A stretch of DNA of 64,000 nucleotides, from NCBI GenBank assembly GCA_000696115.1, contig JJOH01000013.1, forward strand, positions 1-64,000, written 5' to 3'. Positions 46,126 to 54,388 of this stretch are shown here, in pieces (position 1 is the first letter of the stretch; each line of letters starts with the position of its first letter). The translations under genes and the position numbers were made by a program. The stretch comes from Streptomyces olindensis. GTDB lineage: Bacteria; Actinomycetota; Actinomycetes; Streptomycetales; Streptomycetaceae. The notes under the pieces are model-generated. The model ran no database searches. It was given only the letters and a program-made list of their open reading frames with translations, and had not been told where the DNA came from.

Positions 46126-46485
46126 TCACCTCGTGGCCCCGGGCCTGCGGGCCATGAGGGTCACCATGTCGAACAGCACGGTCGCGGCGGCGATCGAGGT
46201 GATCTCCGCGTGGGTCGTAGGCGGGAGCCACCTCCACCACATCGCCGCCCACGATGTCCAGCCCGGTCGACCCGCGCAGCACCCGCAGGAGTTCCCGGCT
46301 GGTCAGCCCGCCGGCCTCCGGGGTTCCCGTGCCCGGTGCGAAGGCCGGGTCGAGGACGTCGATGTCGACATGGAGGGAGTGGTCCTCGATGAGCAGGCCT
46401 TCCTCGAAGGCCCGGCGGAACACCGTGCCGTGGGTCGTCGGTGCGTGGAAGTAGGTGTCCCAGGTGTCCAGGTGCGCGTCCTCAG
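46126..46485 (-). pseudogene. Agmatinase/ureohydrolase remnant: 5' truncated and frameshifted
   Basis: Minus-strand sequence reads [40 protein letters not shown] and [18 protein letters not shown], the manganese motifs of agmatinases. After VVEVAPAYD the frame shifts: the true C-terminus ([20 protein letters not shown] then ARRPGATR and stop 46126) is in another frame, restored if one C of a CCC run near 46215 were removed. The N-terminal half, with the first metal His, is absent; the remnant begins right at the stop of the dehydrogenase gene. It cannot make active enzyme. Confidence 0.85.
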
Positions 46486-47501
46486 TTCTCCAGGACGAAG
46501 ATCGGCTTGTGGCCGGCCCGGCCGGAGGTCAGCACCTCGGGGATCTCGTCCCAGCCGTAGACGCCGCTGGTGACCAGCTCGGGGTGGAGCGTGCCGGCGG
46601 CCACCGCCGCCAGGGTCGGCGTCATGTTCGGCCGCGCGTGCCCCTTGCCGTTGTGGAAGTGGACTCCGCGCTGGTACAGCGCGAGCAGCGGGAGCCGGAC
46701 GTCGTCGAAGTAGATGCCGACGCTGTTGACGTATCCCTCGGGCACGACCGACAGCAGTGCCTTGCGGAGCCGCTCGGGGTTGCAGGCGGCGTCCACGGCG
46801 AGGTGGAAGTCCTTCTCGCGCTTGCCGTGGACGTCGTGGACCTCGGCGCCGAGTTGCTCGGCGACCTTCATCCTGACGGGGTCGTCGTCGTAGTAGACGG
46901 TGCGGGCGCCGGCGCAGTGGACCGCGACGTCGACGCAGTAGAGGCCGATGGATCCGGTGCCGCCGAAGACCGCGATCTTCGGGTCGGTGATCTGGGCGAC
47001 GGTCGGCATCACCGTCTCCCAGCCGAGGGCGAGATTGTCGCCGATCGAGGCCAGGTGCACGGGGTCGACCCCGGCGGGCAGCTTGGCGAGGTTGAAGTCC
47101 GCGTAGGGGACGCGGATGAGTTCGTCGAAGGTCCCGCCCCAGGCCCCGTTCACCGGCAGGCCGTACTGGGCGTCGCCGTGGAGGAGACAGCGGGCGGGGT
47201 GTCCGAGTTCGCACTGCGCGCAGGTGCCGCACGCGATGTGCCAGGCGACGCCGACGACGTCGCCGACCGCGACCTCCGTGCAGTCGGGGCCGACCTCGAC
47301 CACCGTGCCCACGCACTCGTGGCCGAGCGGGAACGGGCCGAATCCGGAGAACGGTGTCTTGTCGGCGATGACGTGGTGGTCGAGATCGCAGGTCGTGGCC
47401 GCGAGCGGACGCACGAGCGCGTCCGTGCCCTCGACGACGGTGGGGGCGTCGACCTCGTCGAAGCGCAGCCGGCCGGGCGCGACGAACATCAGGCTCTTCA
47501 T
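46482..47501 (-). CDS. Zinc-dependent alcohol dehydrogenase (MDR family)
   Basis: The 339-residue protein has the catalytic zinc site with a Cys in TTCDLDHH and the [14 protein letters not shown] motif, a structural zinc segment [15 protein letters not shown] and the cofactor loop [16 protein letters not shown]. It resembles threonine/glutathione-independent alcohol and aldehyde dehydrogenases of actinomycetes. ATG 47501 has GAGGAG at a good distance. It lies 76 bases after the ABM gene and shares its probable TetR-controlled promoter. Its stop codon adjoins the agmatinase remnant, which suggests that a deletion joined the two here. Confidence 0.92.
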   Translation of the reverse strand: MKSLMFVAPGRLRFDEVDAPTVVEGTDALVRPLAATTCDLDHHVIADKTPFSGFGPFPLGHECVGTVVEVGPDCTEVAVGDVVGVAWHIACGTCAQCELGHPARCLLHGDAQYGLPVNGAWGGTFDELIRVPYADFNLAKLPAGVDPVHLASIGDNLALGWETVMPTVAQITDPKIAVFGGTGSIGLYCVDVAVHCAGARTVYYDDDPVRMKVAEQLGAEVHDVHGKREKDFHLAVDAACNPERLRKALLSVVPEGYVNSVGIYFDDVRLPLLALYQRGVHFHNGKGHARPNMTPTLAAVAAGTLHPELVTSGVYGWDEIPEVLTSGRAGHKPIFVLEN

Positions 47502-47577
47502 GGGAAAGCTCCTCGGTGTGGTGGGATCCCGGGCCGGGCGGACCGGTGTCGGCCGTCGCCCCGGCCCGCACGGTCGG

Positions 47578-47901
47578 TCAGACGGCGCCGGCGTCCGGGT
47601 CGCCGGCGGGGATCGCGTCCAGGAAGACCATGTCCGGCGGTGCGGCCAGTGCCCGCGCCAGGGCGGTGCCGACCTCCCGCATGGCGGCGCCCTTCATGTG
47701 CGCGCCCAGCGCCTCCTGCGAGGCCCACTTCTCGATCACGACGAACTCGCCGGTGGTGCCCGCCTTGCGGTGCAGCGCGTAGCGCAGGCATCCGGGTTCG
47801 GCGTGCACCGCGGGCAGCGCCGCCGTCAGCGTCTTCTCGACCAGCTCTTCCTGACCCGGCTCGGCGACCATCGTCGCCATCAGCACCACCGGCTCGGCCA
47901 T
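47578..47901 (-). CDS. ABM-domain quinol monooxygenase-like protein
   Basis: The 107-residue protein fits the YgiN-type ABM family: VLMATMVAEPGQEELVEKTLTAALPAVHAEPGCLRYALHR, GEFVVIEKWASQEALGAHM. YgiN oxidises quinols; others act on small aromatic or aldehyde stress compounds. An operator of the TATGACAG type lies 19 bases upstream of ATG 47901, so this gene and the alcohol dehydrogenase downstream are likely repressed by the TetR protein at 48747. Confidence 0.88.
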   Translation of the reverse strand: MAEPVVLMATMVAEPGQEELVEKTLTAALPAVHAEPGCLRYALHRKAGTTGEFVVIEKWASQEALGAHMKGAAMREVGTALARALAAPPDMVFLDAIPAGDPDAGAV

Positions 47902-47919
47902 GGGTTACCCCTCTCGTTC

Positions 47920-47934
47920 ATGACAGTCGTTATA
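47920..47934. promoter_or_regulatory. TATGACAG-type operator, copy A
   Basis: ATGACAGTCGTTATA lies just upstream of the ABM-alcohol dehydrogenase pair. It is the same 15 to 16-base quasi-palindrome seen near the TetR gene and upstream of the tautomerase-like gene. Confidence 0.7.
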
Positions 47935-47997
47935 GCCATGGCAGACGTCGTAGGACGCTGCCTTCAGTCCAGAGCCGCGAAGGTCGGCAGTGACGGG

Positions 47998-48672
47998 TCA
48001 CGCTTCTTCCCGCAGGCCGGGGAACAGGGCGCGGGCACGGTCGGGGTCGGGCGCGATGAAGACGCCGTCCGCCGAGACCAGACGCGTGGACGGGTCCGCC
48101 TCAGTGGTGATCGTCCCGGTCACGAAGACCTTGCGGTTGTCCGTGCCGGTGACGCGGCCGAGGATGCGCAGCGGTGTCTCCAGCGGGATGGGCTGGTGAT
48201 AGCGCATCTGGAGGGAGACGGTCATGCCGGGGGTTCCGGCGGCCGTGCAGGCCTGGCCCATGAGTTCGTCGAGGAGCATGGCGCTCATGCCGCCGTGGCC
48301 GTAGCCGGGCGGGCCCTCGTGGGCGAGACCCAGCGTGCAGTGCCCGATCAGGCCGTCGTCGGTGGGCGTGATGCTCACGGGCGGGGCCAGCGGGCTGCCC
48401 GCCCCGACGACGGGGCTGTACATCCGCGGACCCCCGGGGAACCCGTCCACTTCGGGGATCTCCGCTCGGGCGCGCCGTCGCCCGGTCAGCTGGGCGGTGA
48501 CCTGACGGACGCCGTCCGCCACGCGGTGGAGCGTGTCGGGCGAGGCGGCCGTACGGACCGTGGTTTCCACCAGGGTGCGCAGTTCGTGTCCCAGGCGGGT
48601 GATGGCCGCCTTCTGGTCTTCCAGCGAGTCGGCTCCCGCTTCTGCGGGCGGCTCGGTGAGGGGGGTGTGCAT
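47998..48672 (-). CDS. PaaI-type hotdog-fold thioesterase
   Basis: The 224-residue protein has a helical N-terminal half and a C-terminal hotdog domain with GHCTLGLAHEGPPGYGHGGMSAMLLDELMG, the HGG motif of 4HBT/PaaI thioesterases, then LQMRYHQPIPLETPLRI and RKVFVTGTI. It probably hydrolyses acyl-CoA thioesters. ATG 48672 is divergent from the TetR gene, and the shared 75-base region contains operator copy B, so control by that repressor is likely. Confidence 0.85.
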   Translation of the reverse strand: MHTPLTEPPAEAGADSLEDQKAAITRLGHELRTLVETTVRTAASPDTLHRVADGVRQVTAQLTGRRRARAEIPEVDGFPGGPRMYSPVVGAGSPLAPPVSITPTDDGLIGHCTLGLAHEGPPGYGHGGMSAMLLDELMGQACTAAGTPGMTVSLQMRYHQPIPLETPLRILGRVTGTDNRKVFVTGTITTEADPSTRLVSADGVFIAPDPDRARALFPGLREEA

Positions 48673-48704
48673 CGGCGCGGCTCCCGGAGAGGACGACGGT
48701 AGAC

Positions 48705-48720
48705 TATGACAATTGTTATA
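48705..48720. promoter_or_regulatory. TATGACAG-type operator, copy B
   Basis: TATGACAATTGTTATA is the most symmetric copy, with one mismatched pair. It lies between the divergent thioesterase and TetR genes, the normal place for an autoregulatory site. Confidence 0.75.
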
Positions 48721-48746
48721 GAGCAGAGATCAGGAGAGGTTCGCAG

Positions 48747-49331
48747 GTGACCAAGGACAGCCCGTCAGCGCGCGAGCGGATCGTGGCCGGTGCGGCCGAC
48801 ATGATCAGTCGGCGTGGCCTGAACGCGACGAGCATCCGCGAGACGGCCAAGCACGCCAGTGCACCGCTCGGATCGACGTACCACTACTTCCCCGAGGGCA
48901 AGCAGCAGTTGGTCACCGAGGCCGTGCGCCACACGGGCGAGTGGACCGCGCGCAGTCTGCGCAAGGAGTTGCAGGCCGGCCCGGTCGCCGGCCTGCAGGC
49001 CTTCCTCGCGCTGTGGCGCAAGATCGTCGTCGACAGTGACTTCCGGGCCGGCTGCCCCGTCCTCGCGGTCTCCATCGAGGAGCCGGCCCCCGGCGAGACG
49101 TCCGCCGTCCTGACGGCGGCAGCCGACGTCTTCGCCACCTGGGAGGGCCTGCTCGCCGACTCCCTGCGGGAGCACGGCGCCGAGCCGGAGCGGGCGGCGA
49201 ACCTCGCGACGCTCATCGTCGCCGCCGTCGAGGGAACCGTGGCCATGTGCCGCGCCAAGCGCAGCGCCGAGCCCTTCGATCGCACCGCCGAGGAGCTGCG
49301 GGCGCTCATCCTCGCCGCGGTCGGGGACTGA
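48747..49331 (+). CDS. TetR-family repressor (LmrA/YxaF-like)
   Basis: The 194-residue protein has the TetR helix-turn-helix (RERIVAGAADMISRRGLNATSIRETAKHASAPLGSTYHYFPEGKQQL) and a C-terminal ligand domain with the RAGCPVLAVSIE segment typical of the LmrA/YxaF group. GTG 48747 has AGGAGAG upstream. Four near-identical operators in this neighbourhood (47920, 48705, 49847 and 49883) suggest that it represses itself, the thioesterase, the ABM-dehydrogenase pair and the tautomerase-like gene. The inducer is unknown; small reactive carbonyl or quinone compounds are a reasonable guess from the target enzymes. Confidence 0.92.
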   Translation: MTKDSPSARERIVAGAADMISRRGLNATSIRETAKHASAPLGSTYHYFPEGKQQLVTEAVRHTGEWTARSLRKELQAGPVAGLQAFLALWRKIVVDSDFRAGCPVLAVSIEEPAPGETSAVLTAAADVFATWEGLLADSLREHGAEPERAANLATLIVAAVEGTVAMCRAKRSAEPFDRTAEELRALILAAVGD

Positions 49332-49359
49332 GCCCGGCCCGCGCTGGACAGCTCGCACT

Positions 49360-49836
49360 TCAGGCGCCCAGCGCGGCGCGGACCGCCTTGACGCGCTCCT
49401 CCGTGAACACTCCGCTCTCCAGCAGCGGCAGGATCGACAGCACGCCGCCGGACGACCCCCAGCTGCCCTCGTCGATCACCCGGAAGTTGACCCACCAGGC
49501 CGGCGCCGGCTTCTCCAGCCCGCAGGCCGCCGCCAGTGCGGCCAGCACGCGTTCGACGACCTCGGCCCGGACCTCCGGCTGCCAGGCCGCGTCCATCACG
49601 GCGATGTCGATCACCATCACGTCGAGGTCCGGGTCCGCGTCCGCCAGCAGCCGGCCGCCGATGGCCATCATGTCCCGCTCACGCTCCACGAAGTGCACCT
49701 GGAAGCCGGGCCGGGCGGCCGGAGCGAGCCGGCCCACCTCGGGCACCAGCACCGCGTCCGTCAGCGTCTCGGCCAGCTCACGACGCTGCTCCAGGCTCAG
49801 GCGCCCCCTGGGTGCGTTCACGGTGATGATGGTCAC
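49360..49836 (-). CDS. Tautomerase-superfamily-like protein
   Basis: The 158-residue protein has a MIF/4-oxalocrotonate-tautomerase-like pattern: ITVNAPRGRLSLEQRRELAETLTDAVL, PGFQVHFVERERDMMAIGG, DVMVIDIAVMDAAWQPEVRAEVVERVLAALA, and WVNFRVIDEGSWGSSGG. The residue after Met is Thr, not the catalytic Pro of true tautomerases, so activity is uncertain; a duplicated small-domain arrangement is suggested by the length. ATG 49836 lies just downstream of two operators of the local TetR family, so it is probably in that regulon. Confidence 0.7.
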   Translation of the reverse strand: MTIITVNAPRGRLSLEQRRELAETLTDAVLVPEVGRLAPAARPGFQVHFVERERDMMAIGGRLLADADPDLDVMVIDIAVMDAAWQPEVRAEVVERVLAALAAACGLEKPAPAWWVNFRVIDEGSWGSSGGVLSILPLLESGVFTEERVKAVRAALGA

Positions 49837-49846
49837 GACATCCTCC

Positions 49847-49898
49847 TATGACAGTCGTTATAGGAGGCAGGCTACACACCTCCATAACGACTGTCATA
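49847..49898. promoter_or_regulatory. TATGACAG-type operators, copies C and D, facing each other
   Basis: TATGACAGTCGTTATA (49847-49862) and, inverted, CATAACGACTGTCATA (49883-49898) are 20 bases apart. They lie between the tautomerase-like gene start (49836) and the stop of the reductase gene (49924), so they serve the tautomerase-like gene. The double site suggests cooperative binding. Confidence 0.75.
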
Positions 49899-49923
49899 CC
49901 GGTGGGTCCGTGACGGCGAAGCG

Positions 49924-50550
49924 TCAGTCGGTGATCACGGGGCTGCGGTGGATCCACTCGCTGCCGCGCACCGCCTGGCACATGAAGGCGGCCACGTCCG
50001 CACGGCTGATCGTCGGGTTGCCCTTCATCGGCAGCCGGTCCCCCGCGCTGTACGCGCCCTTGGCGGGGCCGTGAGTGAGCCGGGTCGGGTAGACGACGGT
50101 CCAGTCCAGACCGCTGGAGCGGACGCGGTCGTCCGCGATCTCCTTGTCGGCGTAGATCGACCGCAGCAGCGTGCGGTAGATCGCCTTCTGGGCGACGCTC
50201 GCCTCGTCGAAGGTGCGGCCGACGCCGAACGACGACAGCCACACCAGCCGGGAGACACCCGCCTCCTTGGCCGCGCCGATCACGGCCGCCGAGGACCGCG
50301 TGAAGAGTCCGTCGGCGCGCACCGAATTGCCCCTGCCCAGGGCGGAGACGATCGCGTCGTGCCCGGCCGCGCCGGCGAGGACGTCGTGGTGCGATGTGGC
50401 GTCCCCGGTGGCCACCGTGACCTTGTCGGCCACGTCACCGAGGGCCGCGGGGTTGCGTACGAGGGTGGTGACCGAGTCGCCGGAACGCAGGGCCAGGTCC
50501 ACGACATGGCGACCGGTGGGGCCGGTCGCCCCGAGAACGAGCAGTTTCAT
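49924..50550 (-). CDS. NAD(P)-binding NmrA-like/atypical SDR protein
   Basis: The 208-residue protein has the dinucleotide motif LVLGATGPTGRHVVD, VRNPAAL for NADP, the LVWLSSFGVG strand and the DWTVVYPTRLTHGPAKG motif. Family members are reductases, isomerases or redox sensors. Two copies of an AGCGGACAGCTGTCCGCT palindrome lie 96-142 bases upstream of its ATG, and the same element flanks the next TetR gene, so it is probably the target of that repressor. Confidence 0.9.
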   Translation of the reverse strand: MKLLVLGATGPTGRHVVDLALRSGDSVTTLVRNPAALGDVADKVTVATGDATSHHDVLAGAAGHDAIVSALGRGNSVRADGLFTRSSAAVIGAAKEAGVSRLVWLSSFGVGRTFDEASVAQKAIYRTLLRSIYADKEIADDRVRSSGLDWTVVYPTRLTHGPAKGAYSAGDRLPMKGNPTISRADVAAFMCQAVRGSEWIHRSPVITD

Positions 50551-50645
50551 GGCGAGGGATCTTCCGTGAGGGCGTGGGGCGGGGAGGGGCGTACGTCTGC
50601 GGCGCAGGGCGGCCGCATGCCTGCCGCCCGCGGCAGAGAAACCTA

Positions 50646-50692
50646 AGCGGACAGCTGTCCGCTCCCGCGAAGGTAGCGGACAGCTATCCGCT
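50646..50692. promoter_or_regulatory. Twin GGACAG-type operators upstream of the NmrA-like gene
   Basis: AGCGGACAGCTGTCCGCT (50646-50663) is a perfect 18-base palindrome, and AGCGGACAGCTATCCGCT (50675-50692) is the same with one mismatch, offset by 29 bases. They sit in the promoter of the reductase gene. Confidence 0.8.
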
Positions 50693-50769
50693 TAGCAAGG
50701 CCAGAGATCCTGGCGCGACTCACACGGACGCCGGACCCGCGCCTCCCGCCACCGCCGGTCCGGCTGCTC

Positions 50770-51351
50770 TCACCGCGGCCCCGGCGCCCCCGCGCGCAGG
50801 CCGTCCATGACGATGTCCAGCAGCCGGGTGGTCTGGGCGTGCCAGTCACCGCTGATGTCGATCTGCCAGATGCCGGCGATGGCCCGGAGGAAGTCGTCGG
50901 CGGTCACCCCCGGGCGGATGGCGCCGGCCTCGTGGTTGGCCTGGAGCAGGGACTCGATCGATCCGTACACCAGGGCGTATCCGGACGACTCCGGCCCTCC
51001 CGTCCCACCGACGACCTGACGCAGGGCGTCGGCCAGTCCGGTCTTGGCCATGATGAAGCGGGCGAGGCGGTCCATCCACACGCGCAGGGCCTCGTCGGGC
51101 TCCTTCGTCTTCAGCAACTCGGCCGCGCTGTCGGTGAGTTGCTGCACTTCGTGGCGGTACGCCTCCAGGACGAGCGCCTCACGGTTGGGGAAGTTGCGGT
51201 AGAGGGTGCCCTGCCCCACACCCGCCTTCTTGGCGATCACGCTCATCGGGACGTCCGGGGAACGCGACAGTTCGACCAGCGCCACCTCCAGGATGCGCTC
51301 CCGGTTGCGTTGCGCGTCCGACCGCTGAGGTCCGCCGGCCTTGGACTGCAC
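50770..51351 (-). CDS. TetR-family repressor
   Basis: The protein of about 193 residues starts at GTG 51351 behind a GGAGGA site. It has RNRERILEVALVELSRSPDVPMSVIAKKAGVGQGTLYRNFPNREAL as its DNA-binding domain and a C-terminal ligand domain ending LLDIVMDGLRAGAPG. Two related palindromes upstream of its start (51390 and 51418) match those before the NmrA-like gene, so autoregulation and control of that gene are likely. A longer start at 51390 would place coding sequence over the operator and is rejected. Confidence 0.92.
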   Translation of the reverse strand: MQSKAGGPQRSDAQRNRERILEVALVELSRSPDVPMSVIAKKAGVGQGTLYRNFPNREALVLEAYRHEVQQLTDSAAELLKTKEPDEALRVWMDRLARFIMAKTGLADALRQVVGGTGGPESSGYALVYGSIESLLQANHEAGAIRPGVTADDFLRAIAGIWQIDISGDWHAQTTRLLDIVMDGLRAGAPGPR

Positions 51352-51389
51352 ACGCCCTCCTCCCGGGCTTACCCGAAGCCCTCTTTTCA

Positions 51390-51435
51390 ACCGGACAGCC
51401 GTCCGGTACTTCCTCGTGCCGGACTGCTGTCCGCT
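51390..51435. promoter_or_regulatory. Twin GGACAG-type operators upstream of the TetR gene
   Basis: ACCGGACAGCCGTCCGGT (51390-51407, perfect palindrome) and GCCGGACTGCTGTCCGCT (51418-51435, imperfect) are offset by 28 bases, nearly the same spacing as the pair at 50646-50692. Confidence 0.75.
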
Positions 51436-51648
51436 TTCGCTTCACCATAGCGGGCGAAACCGTTCGGCGTCGTGGGCCGGTGGCGCCGGTCGTCGCCGAC
51501 ACCTCCGAGCAGGCCAGGGTGGCCGTCGAGGCAGTGGATGCAGGCGAACACTCCTGCGGACCGCGGCATGACGGTGCCCGGCGCCGGCCTGCTGCTCGGG
51601 CTGGCACTCAAGAGGGGGAACCGGGGGTATGAGCGAACTCGGCGAGCC
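51436..51648. other. Intergenic region with no gene seen
   Basis: Together with the carrier-protein fossil, this fills the 450-base gap between the TetR promoter and the flavoprotein gene. No intact reading frame with protein features was found. Confidence 0.4.
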
Positions 51649-51804
51649 TCTGGGCATATCCGCCCAGAACATCGCGCGCACGCAGGACGGCAGTCCACGG
51701 GCGCGCAGGGCAGCGCCGAAACGGACGGCGGACAGGGAGTTGCCGCCGGGTTCGAAGAAGTCGTCGTCCGGGTGCACGGCCACGCCCAGGTGATCGACGG
51801 CCTC
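51649..51804 (-). pseudogene. Fossil of an NRPS carrier-protein domain
   Basis: The minus strand reads EAVDHLGVAVHPDDDFFEPG, GNSLSAVRFGAALRARG and LPSCVRAMFWADMPRG, the core of a peptidyl carrier domain with the phosphopantetheine Ser in GGNSL (Pro has replaced the usual Leu in FFELGG). A stop codon precedes it directly and the sequence degenerates afterwards. No adenylation or condensation remains are visible nearby. It is a relic of a lost NRPS. Confidence 0.7.
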
Positions 51805-51886
51805 ACGTCACCGGATCAGTGGGAGTGCCGGCTGAACGCCCCGCCGCGGCGAGAGGCCGGTGAACTGGCCGTCGTCCGCCTCCGGT

Positions 51887-53281
51887 TCAGGCCGTCCCGG
51901 TAGGGCCGTCGCCCGCCGGCGGGATGTTGTAGTTCAGCCGGAAGAGGTTGCCCGGGTCGTGGACGGCCTTGAGGCCGGCCAGCCGATCGAGGTCCGCCGG
52001 TGCGTACGCCCTACGGATCGTCTCCTCACCGGCGTTCGCGCCGTGTCCCAGGAAGTTCAGCCCGGCGCCGCACGAGACCGGCCGCAGGGCCTCGCGAAGC
52101 TGCTCGTACATCGGCCGGGTGTCCTCTTCGGTGATCCCGGACAGCAGGGTGACGACGGACAACAGGTATCCGGCGTCCCGGTGGGCCACGGAGTTGGGCC
52201 GCTCAGGCGGTGTCGCCAGGGCCCCGCCGAGGTGCCGCAGCTCCACGACGACCGGCAACGGCGCCTGCGGGCCCGCGTGTTCCAGGAGCACGCGCAGGAC
52301 GTCGTCGCCCGCTTCGCGCAGCATCCAGGTCTCGCGCTGGAAAGGAACCGGGACCGGTGGTTCGTCGTGGATGCAGCCGCTCTCCGTGTACGGCATGTCC
52401 CGCAGGTCCTCGATCAGGACCGGGCCCGCGTCCCGCAGCGGGGCCACCAGCCGCGCGCCCTCCTCCGCGCTGCCGGTGTGGGCGATCCGCACGTGGTGGA
52501 CGTGCCGGCCCCGCAGCGGCTCGGGCACCCCCGGATCGTCCGGCATCGGCACGAGCGCCACCGAGGAGTTCATCTCCCGGGGCAGGCCGGAGGTCCACCG
52601 CACATAAGCACTGAGGACGTCGGGCGCCGCCTCGGCGTCGAAGAAGAAGCCGCCGCCGTACACCCGGGACACCGGAACGAGGTCCATTTCCAGCCGGGTC
52701 ACGATCCCGAAGTTGTCCCGGCCACCCACCAGCGCCCAGTACAAATCGGGGTCACTGTCCGCGGTGACCCCGCGCAGCGTGCCGTCCGCGGTCACCACCT
52801 CCAGGGAACGCACTCGGTCCGCGGCGTAACCGTAGGTGCGCACCAGCAGGCCCACACCACCGCCGAGGACGTAGGAGACGACGCCGACGTGCGGGGCCGA
52901 TCCGTTGAGCGGTGCCAGACCGTGCGGGGCCGTCGCCGGGATCACCTGCTCGAAGCGTGCGCCGGCCTCGACGGTCACCGTGCGACGGTCCGCGTCGACC
53001 TCCACACCGGTCATCCGGCCCGTCGTGACCAGCAGCCCTCCGTCGGCGGCGACGGCATATCCGTGCCCCGTGGCCTGTACGGCGACGGGCAGTCCGCGTC
53101 CCGCGGCGAACCGGACCGCCTCCTGGACGTCCTCGGCCCGCGTGGCACCGACGATCAGGTCGGGCCGGTGCCGCAGGGCGAGGTTCGCTCCGGTGCGCTC
53201 CTCGTCGAAGCCCTGGTCGCCCGGGAGGAGGACAGGGCCCGCGACCCGGGAGGCGAGTTCCTTGATGTCGTCGTGCTGCAC
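51887..53281 (-). CDS. FAD-linked oxidoreductase of the BBE/PCMH family
   Basis: The 464-residue protein has the FAD-binding fold with PDLIVGATRAEDVQEAVRFA, the ATGHGYAVAADGGLLV loop (the His that can bind FAD covalently), VSYVLGGGVGLLVRTYGYAADRVRS, DPDLYWALVGGRDNFGIVT, and the BBE C-terminus PGNLFRLNYNIPP. It oxidises alcohols, sugars or secondary-metabolite intermediates. GTG 53281 has a CGGAG site; the longer frame to 53317 is rejected. It is divergent from the WYL regulator across a palindrome, so it is probably under its control. Confidence 0.92.
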   Translation of the reverse strand: MQHDDIKELASRVAGPVLLPGDQGFDEERTGANLALRHRPDLIVGATRAEDVQEAVRFAAGRGLPVAVQATGHGYAVAADGGLLVTTGRMTGVEVDADRRTVTVEAGARFEQVIPATAPHGLAPLNGSAPHVGVVSYVLGGGVGLLVRTYGYAADRVRSLEVVTADGTLRGVTADSDPDLYWALVGGRDNFGIVTRLEMDLVPVSRVYGGGFFFDAEAAPDVLSAYVRWTSGLPREMNSSVALVPMPDDPGVPEPLRGRHVHHVRIAHTGSAEEGARLVAPLRDAGPVLIEDLRDMPYTESGCIHDEPPVPVPFQRETWMLREAGDDVLRVLLEHAGPQAPLPVVVELRHLGGALATPPERPNSVAHRDAGYLLSVVTLLSGITEEDTRPMYEQLREALRPVSCGAGLNFLGHGANAGEETIRRAYAPADLDRLAGLKAVHDPGNLFRLNYNIPPAGDGPTGTA

Positions 53282-53329
53282 AGTTTTCTCCGTTCGGTTC
53301 GTACCGGCACGCGGCATCCTCGGTCCGAA

Positions 53330-53350
53330 ACCTGACAGCGGCCGTCAGGT
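53330..53350. promoter_or_regulatory. Inverted repeat at the start of the WYL regulator gene
   Basis: ACCTGAC (53330-53336) and GTCAGGT (53344-53350) form perfect 7-base arms around a 7-base spacer, ending directly before ATG 53351. Bound protein would block both divergent genes. Confidence 0.6.
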
Positions 53351-54388
53351 ATGCCCGACACTCGCAGGGTGAAGTCCGAACGGCTGCTGTCCATCCTGTT
53401 GTTGCTCCAGCACCGGGACCTGGTTCCGGCCGGCGAACTCGCCGAGCGCCTGGAGGTTTCGGTGCGCACGGTGTACCGCGACGTCGAGGCGCTGTCGGCG
53501 GCCGGTGTCCCGGTGTACGCCGAGCGCGGCCGGTACGGGGGCGTCCGGCTGCTGCCCGGCTTCCGCACCGACATGACCGGGCTGACCCGCGACGAGGCCC
53601 GGGCCTTGTTCGTCCTCGTCGGTCAGAGCGCGCACTCGGCGCTGGGGCTGGACCGGGCGATGGCCTCTGCGCTGCGCAAGATGATGGCTGCGCTGCCCGC
53701 GCCGCACCGGCCGGCGGCCGAACTGACCAGTCGTCGGCTGCTGATCGACCCGGACGGATGGCTGTCGGGGCCGCGGCAGGACGCGTCCGGGATGGACGAG
53801 CTGTACGACGCCGTCCTCGCCGACCGCCGGCTGCGCATCTCCTACCGGCACAGCGGCAGCGCGTCGGTGCACACCTACACCGTCGATCCGTACGGGCTGG
53901 TGTCCAAGGCGGGCACCTGGTACCTCGTCGCCGACCACGCCGGGCAGGCAGAGCTGTTCCGTACCGACCGGCTCGGGGACGTCACCGTGACCCCCGAGCC
54001 CGTGCGCCGCCGGGAGGGTGTGCAGCTGGTGCGGGTGTGGGAGGAACTGCGGCAGCGAGTGGAGAACCGCGAACCGGGGATCGTGGTACGGGCCCGGGTC
54101 AGGCGTCGGCGCCTGGACATGCTGCGGAGGCTCACCCGGGCGAACTTCCGCGGAGTCGTCGGGGCGCCCGAGCCGGGCAGGGAGCCCTTGGCGCCGACGG
54201 ACACCCCCGGTGTCACGCGGGCCGAAACCGCATGGGTCACGGTCGAGCTGGAGTACCCGGTGCCGGTCGCCGTCTGCCAGTTGCTCCAGTTCGGGACCGA
54301 TGTCGAGGTGCTGGATCCGCCCGAGGCGGTCGAGGCGATCTCCCGCGTGATCGCCGCTCTCGCGGCGCGCTACCCGGCCGGTGGCTGA
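53351..54388 (+). CDS. WYL-domain transcriptional regulator (YafY type)
   Basis: The 345-residue protein has an N-terminal winged helix (KSERLLSILLLLQHRDLVPAGELAERLEVSVRTVYRDVEALSAAGVPVYAERG), the WYL domain (DPYGLVSKAGTWYLVADHAG, FRTDRLGDV), and a WCX C-terminal region. WYL domains sense ligands or nucleic acids. There is no ribosome site, because the palindrome abuts the ATG, which suggests a leaderless message. It is divergent from the flavoprotein gene. Confidence 0.92.
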   Translation: MPDTRRVKSERLLSILLLLQHRDLVPAGELAERLEVSVRTVYRDVEALSAAGVPVYAERGRYGGVRLLPGFRTDMTGLTRDEARALFVLVGQSAHSALGLDRAMASALRKMMAALPAPHRPAAELTSRRLLIDPDGWLSGPRQDASGMDELYDAVLADRRLRISYRHSGSASVHTYTVDPYGLVSKAGTWYLVADHAGQAELFRTDRLGDVTVTPEPVRRREGVQLVRVWEELRQRVENREPGIVVRARVRRRRLDMLRRLTRANFRGVVGAPEPGREPLAPTDTPGVTRAETAWVTVELEYPVPVAVCQLLQFGTDVEVLDPPEAVEAISRVIAALAARYPAGG

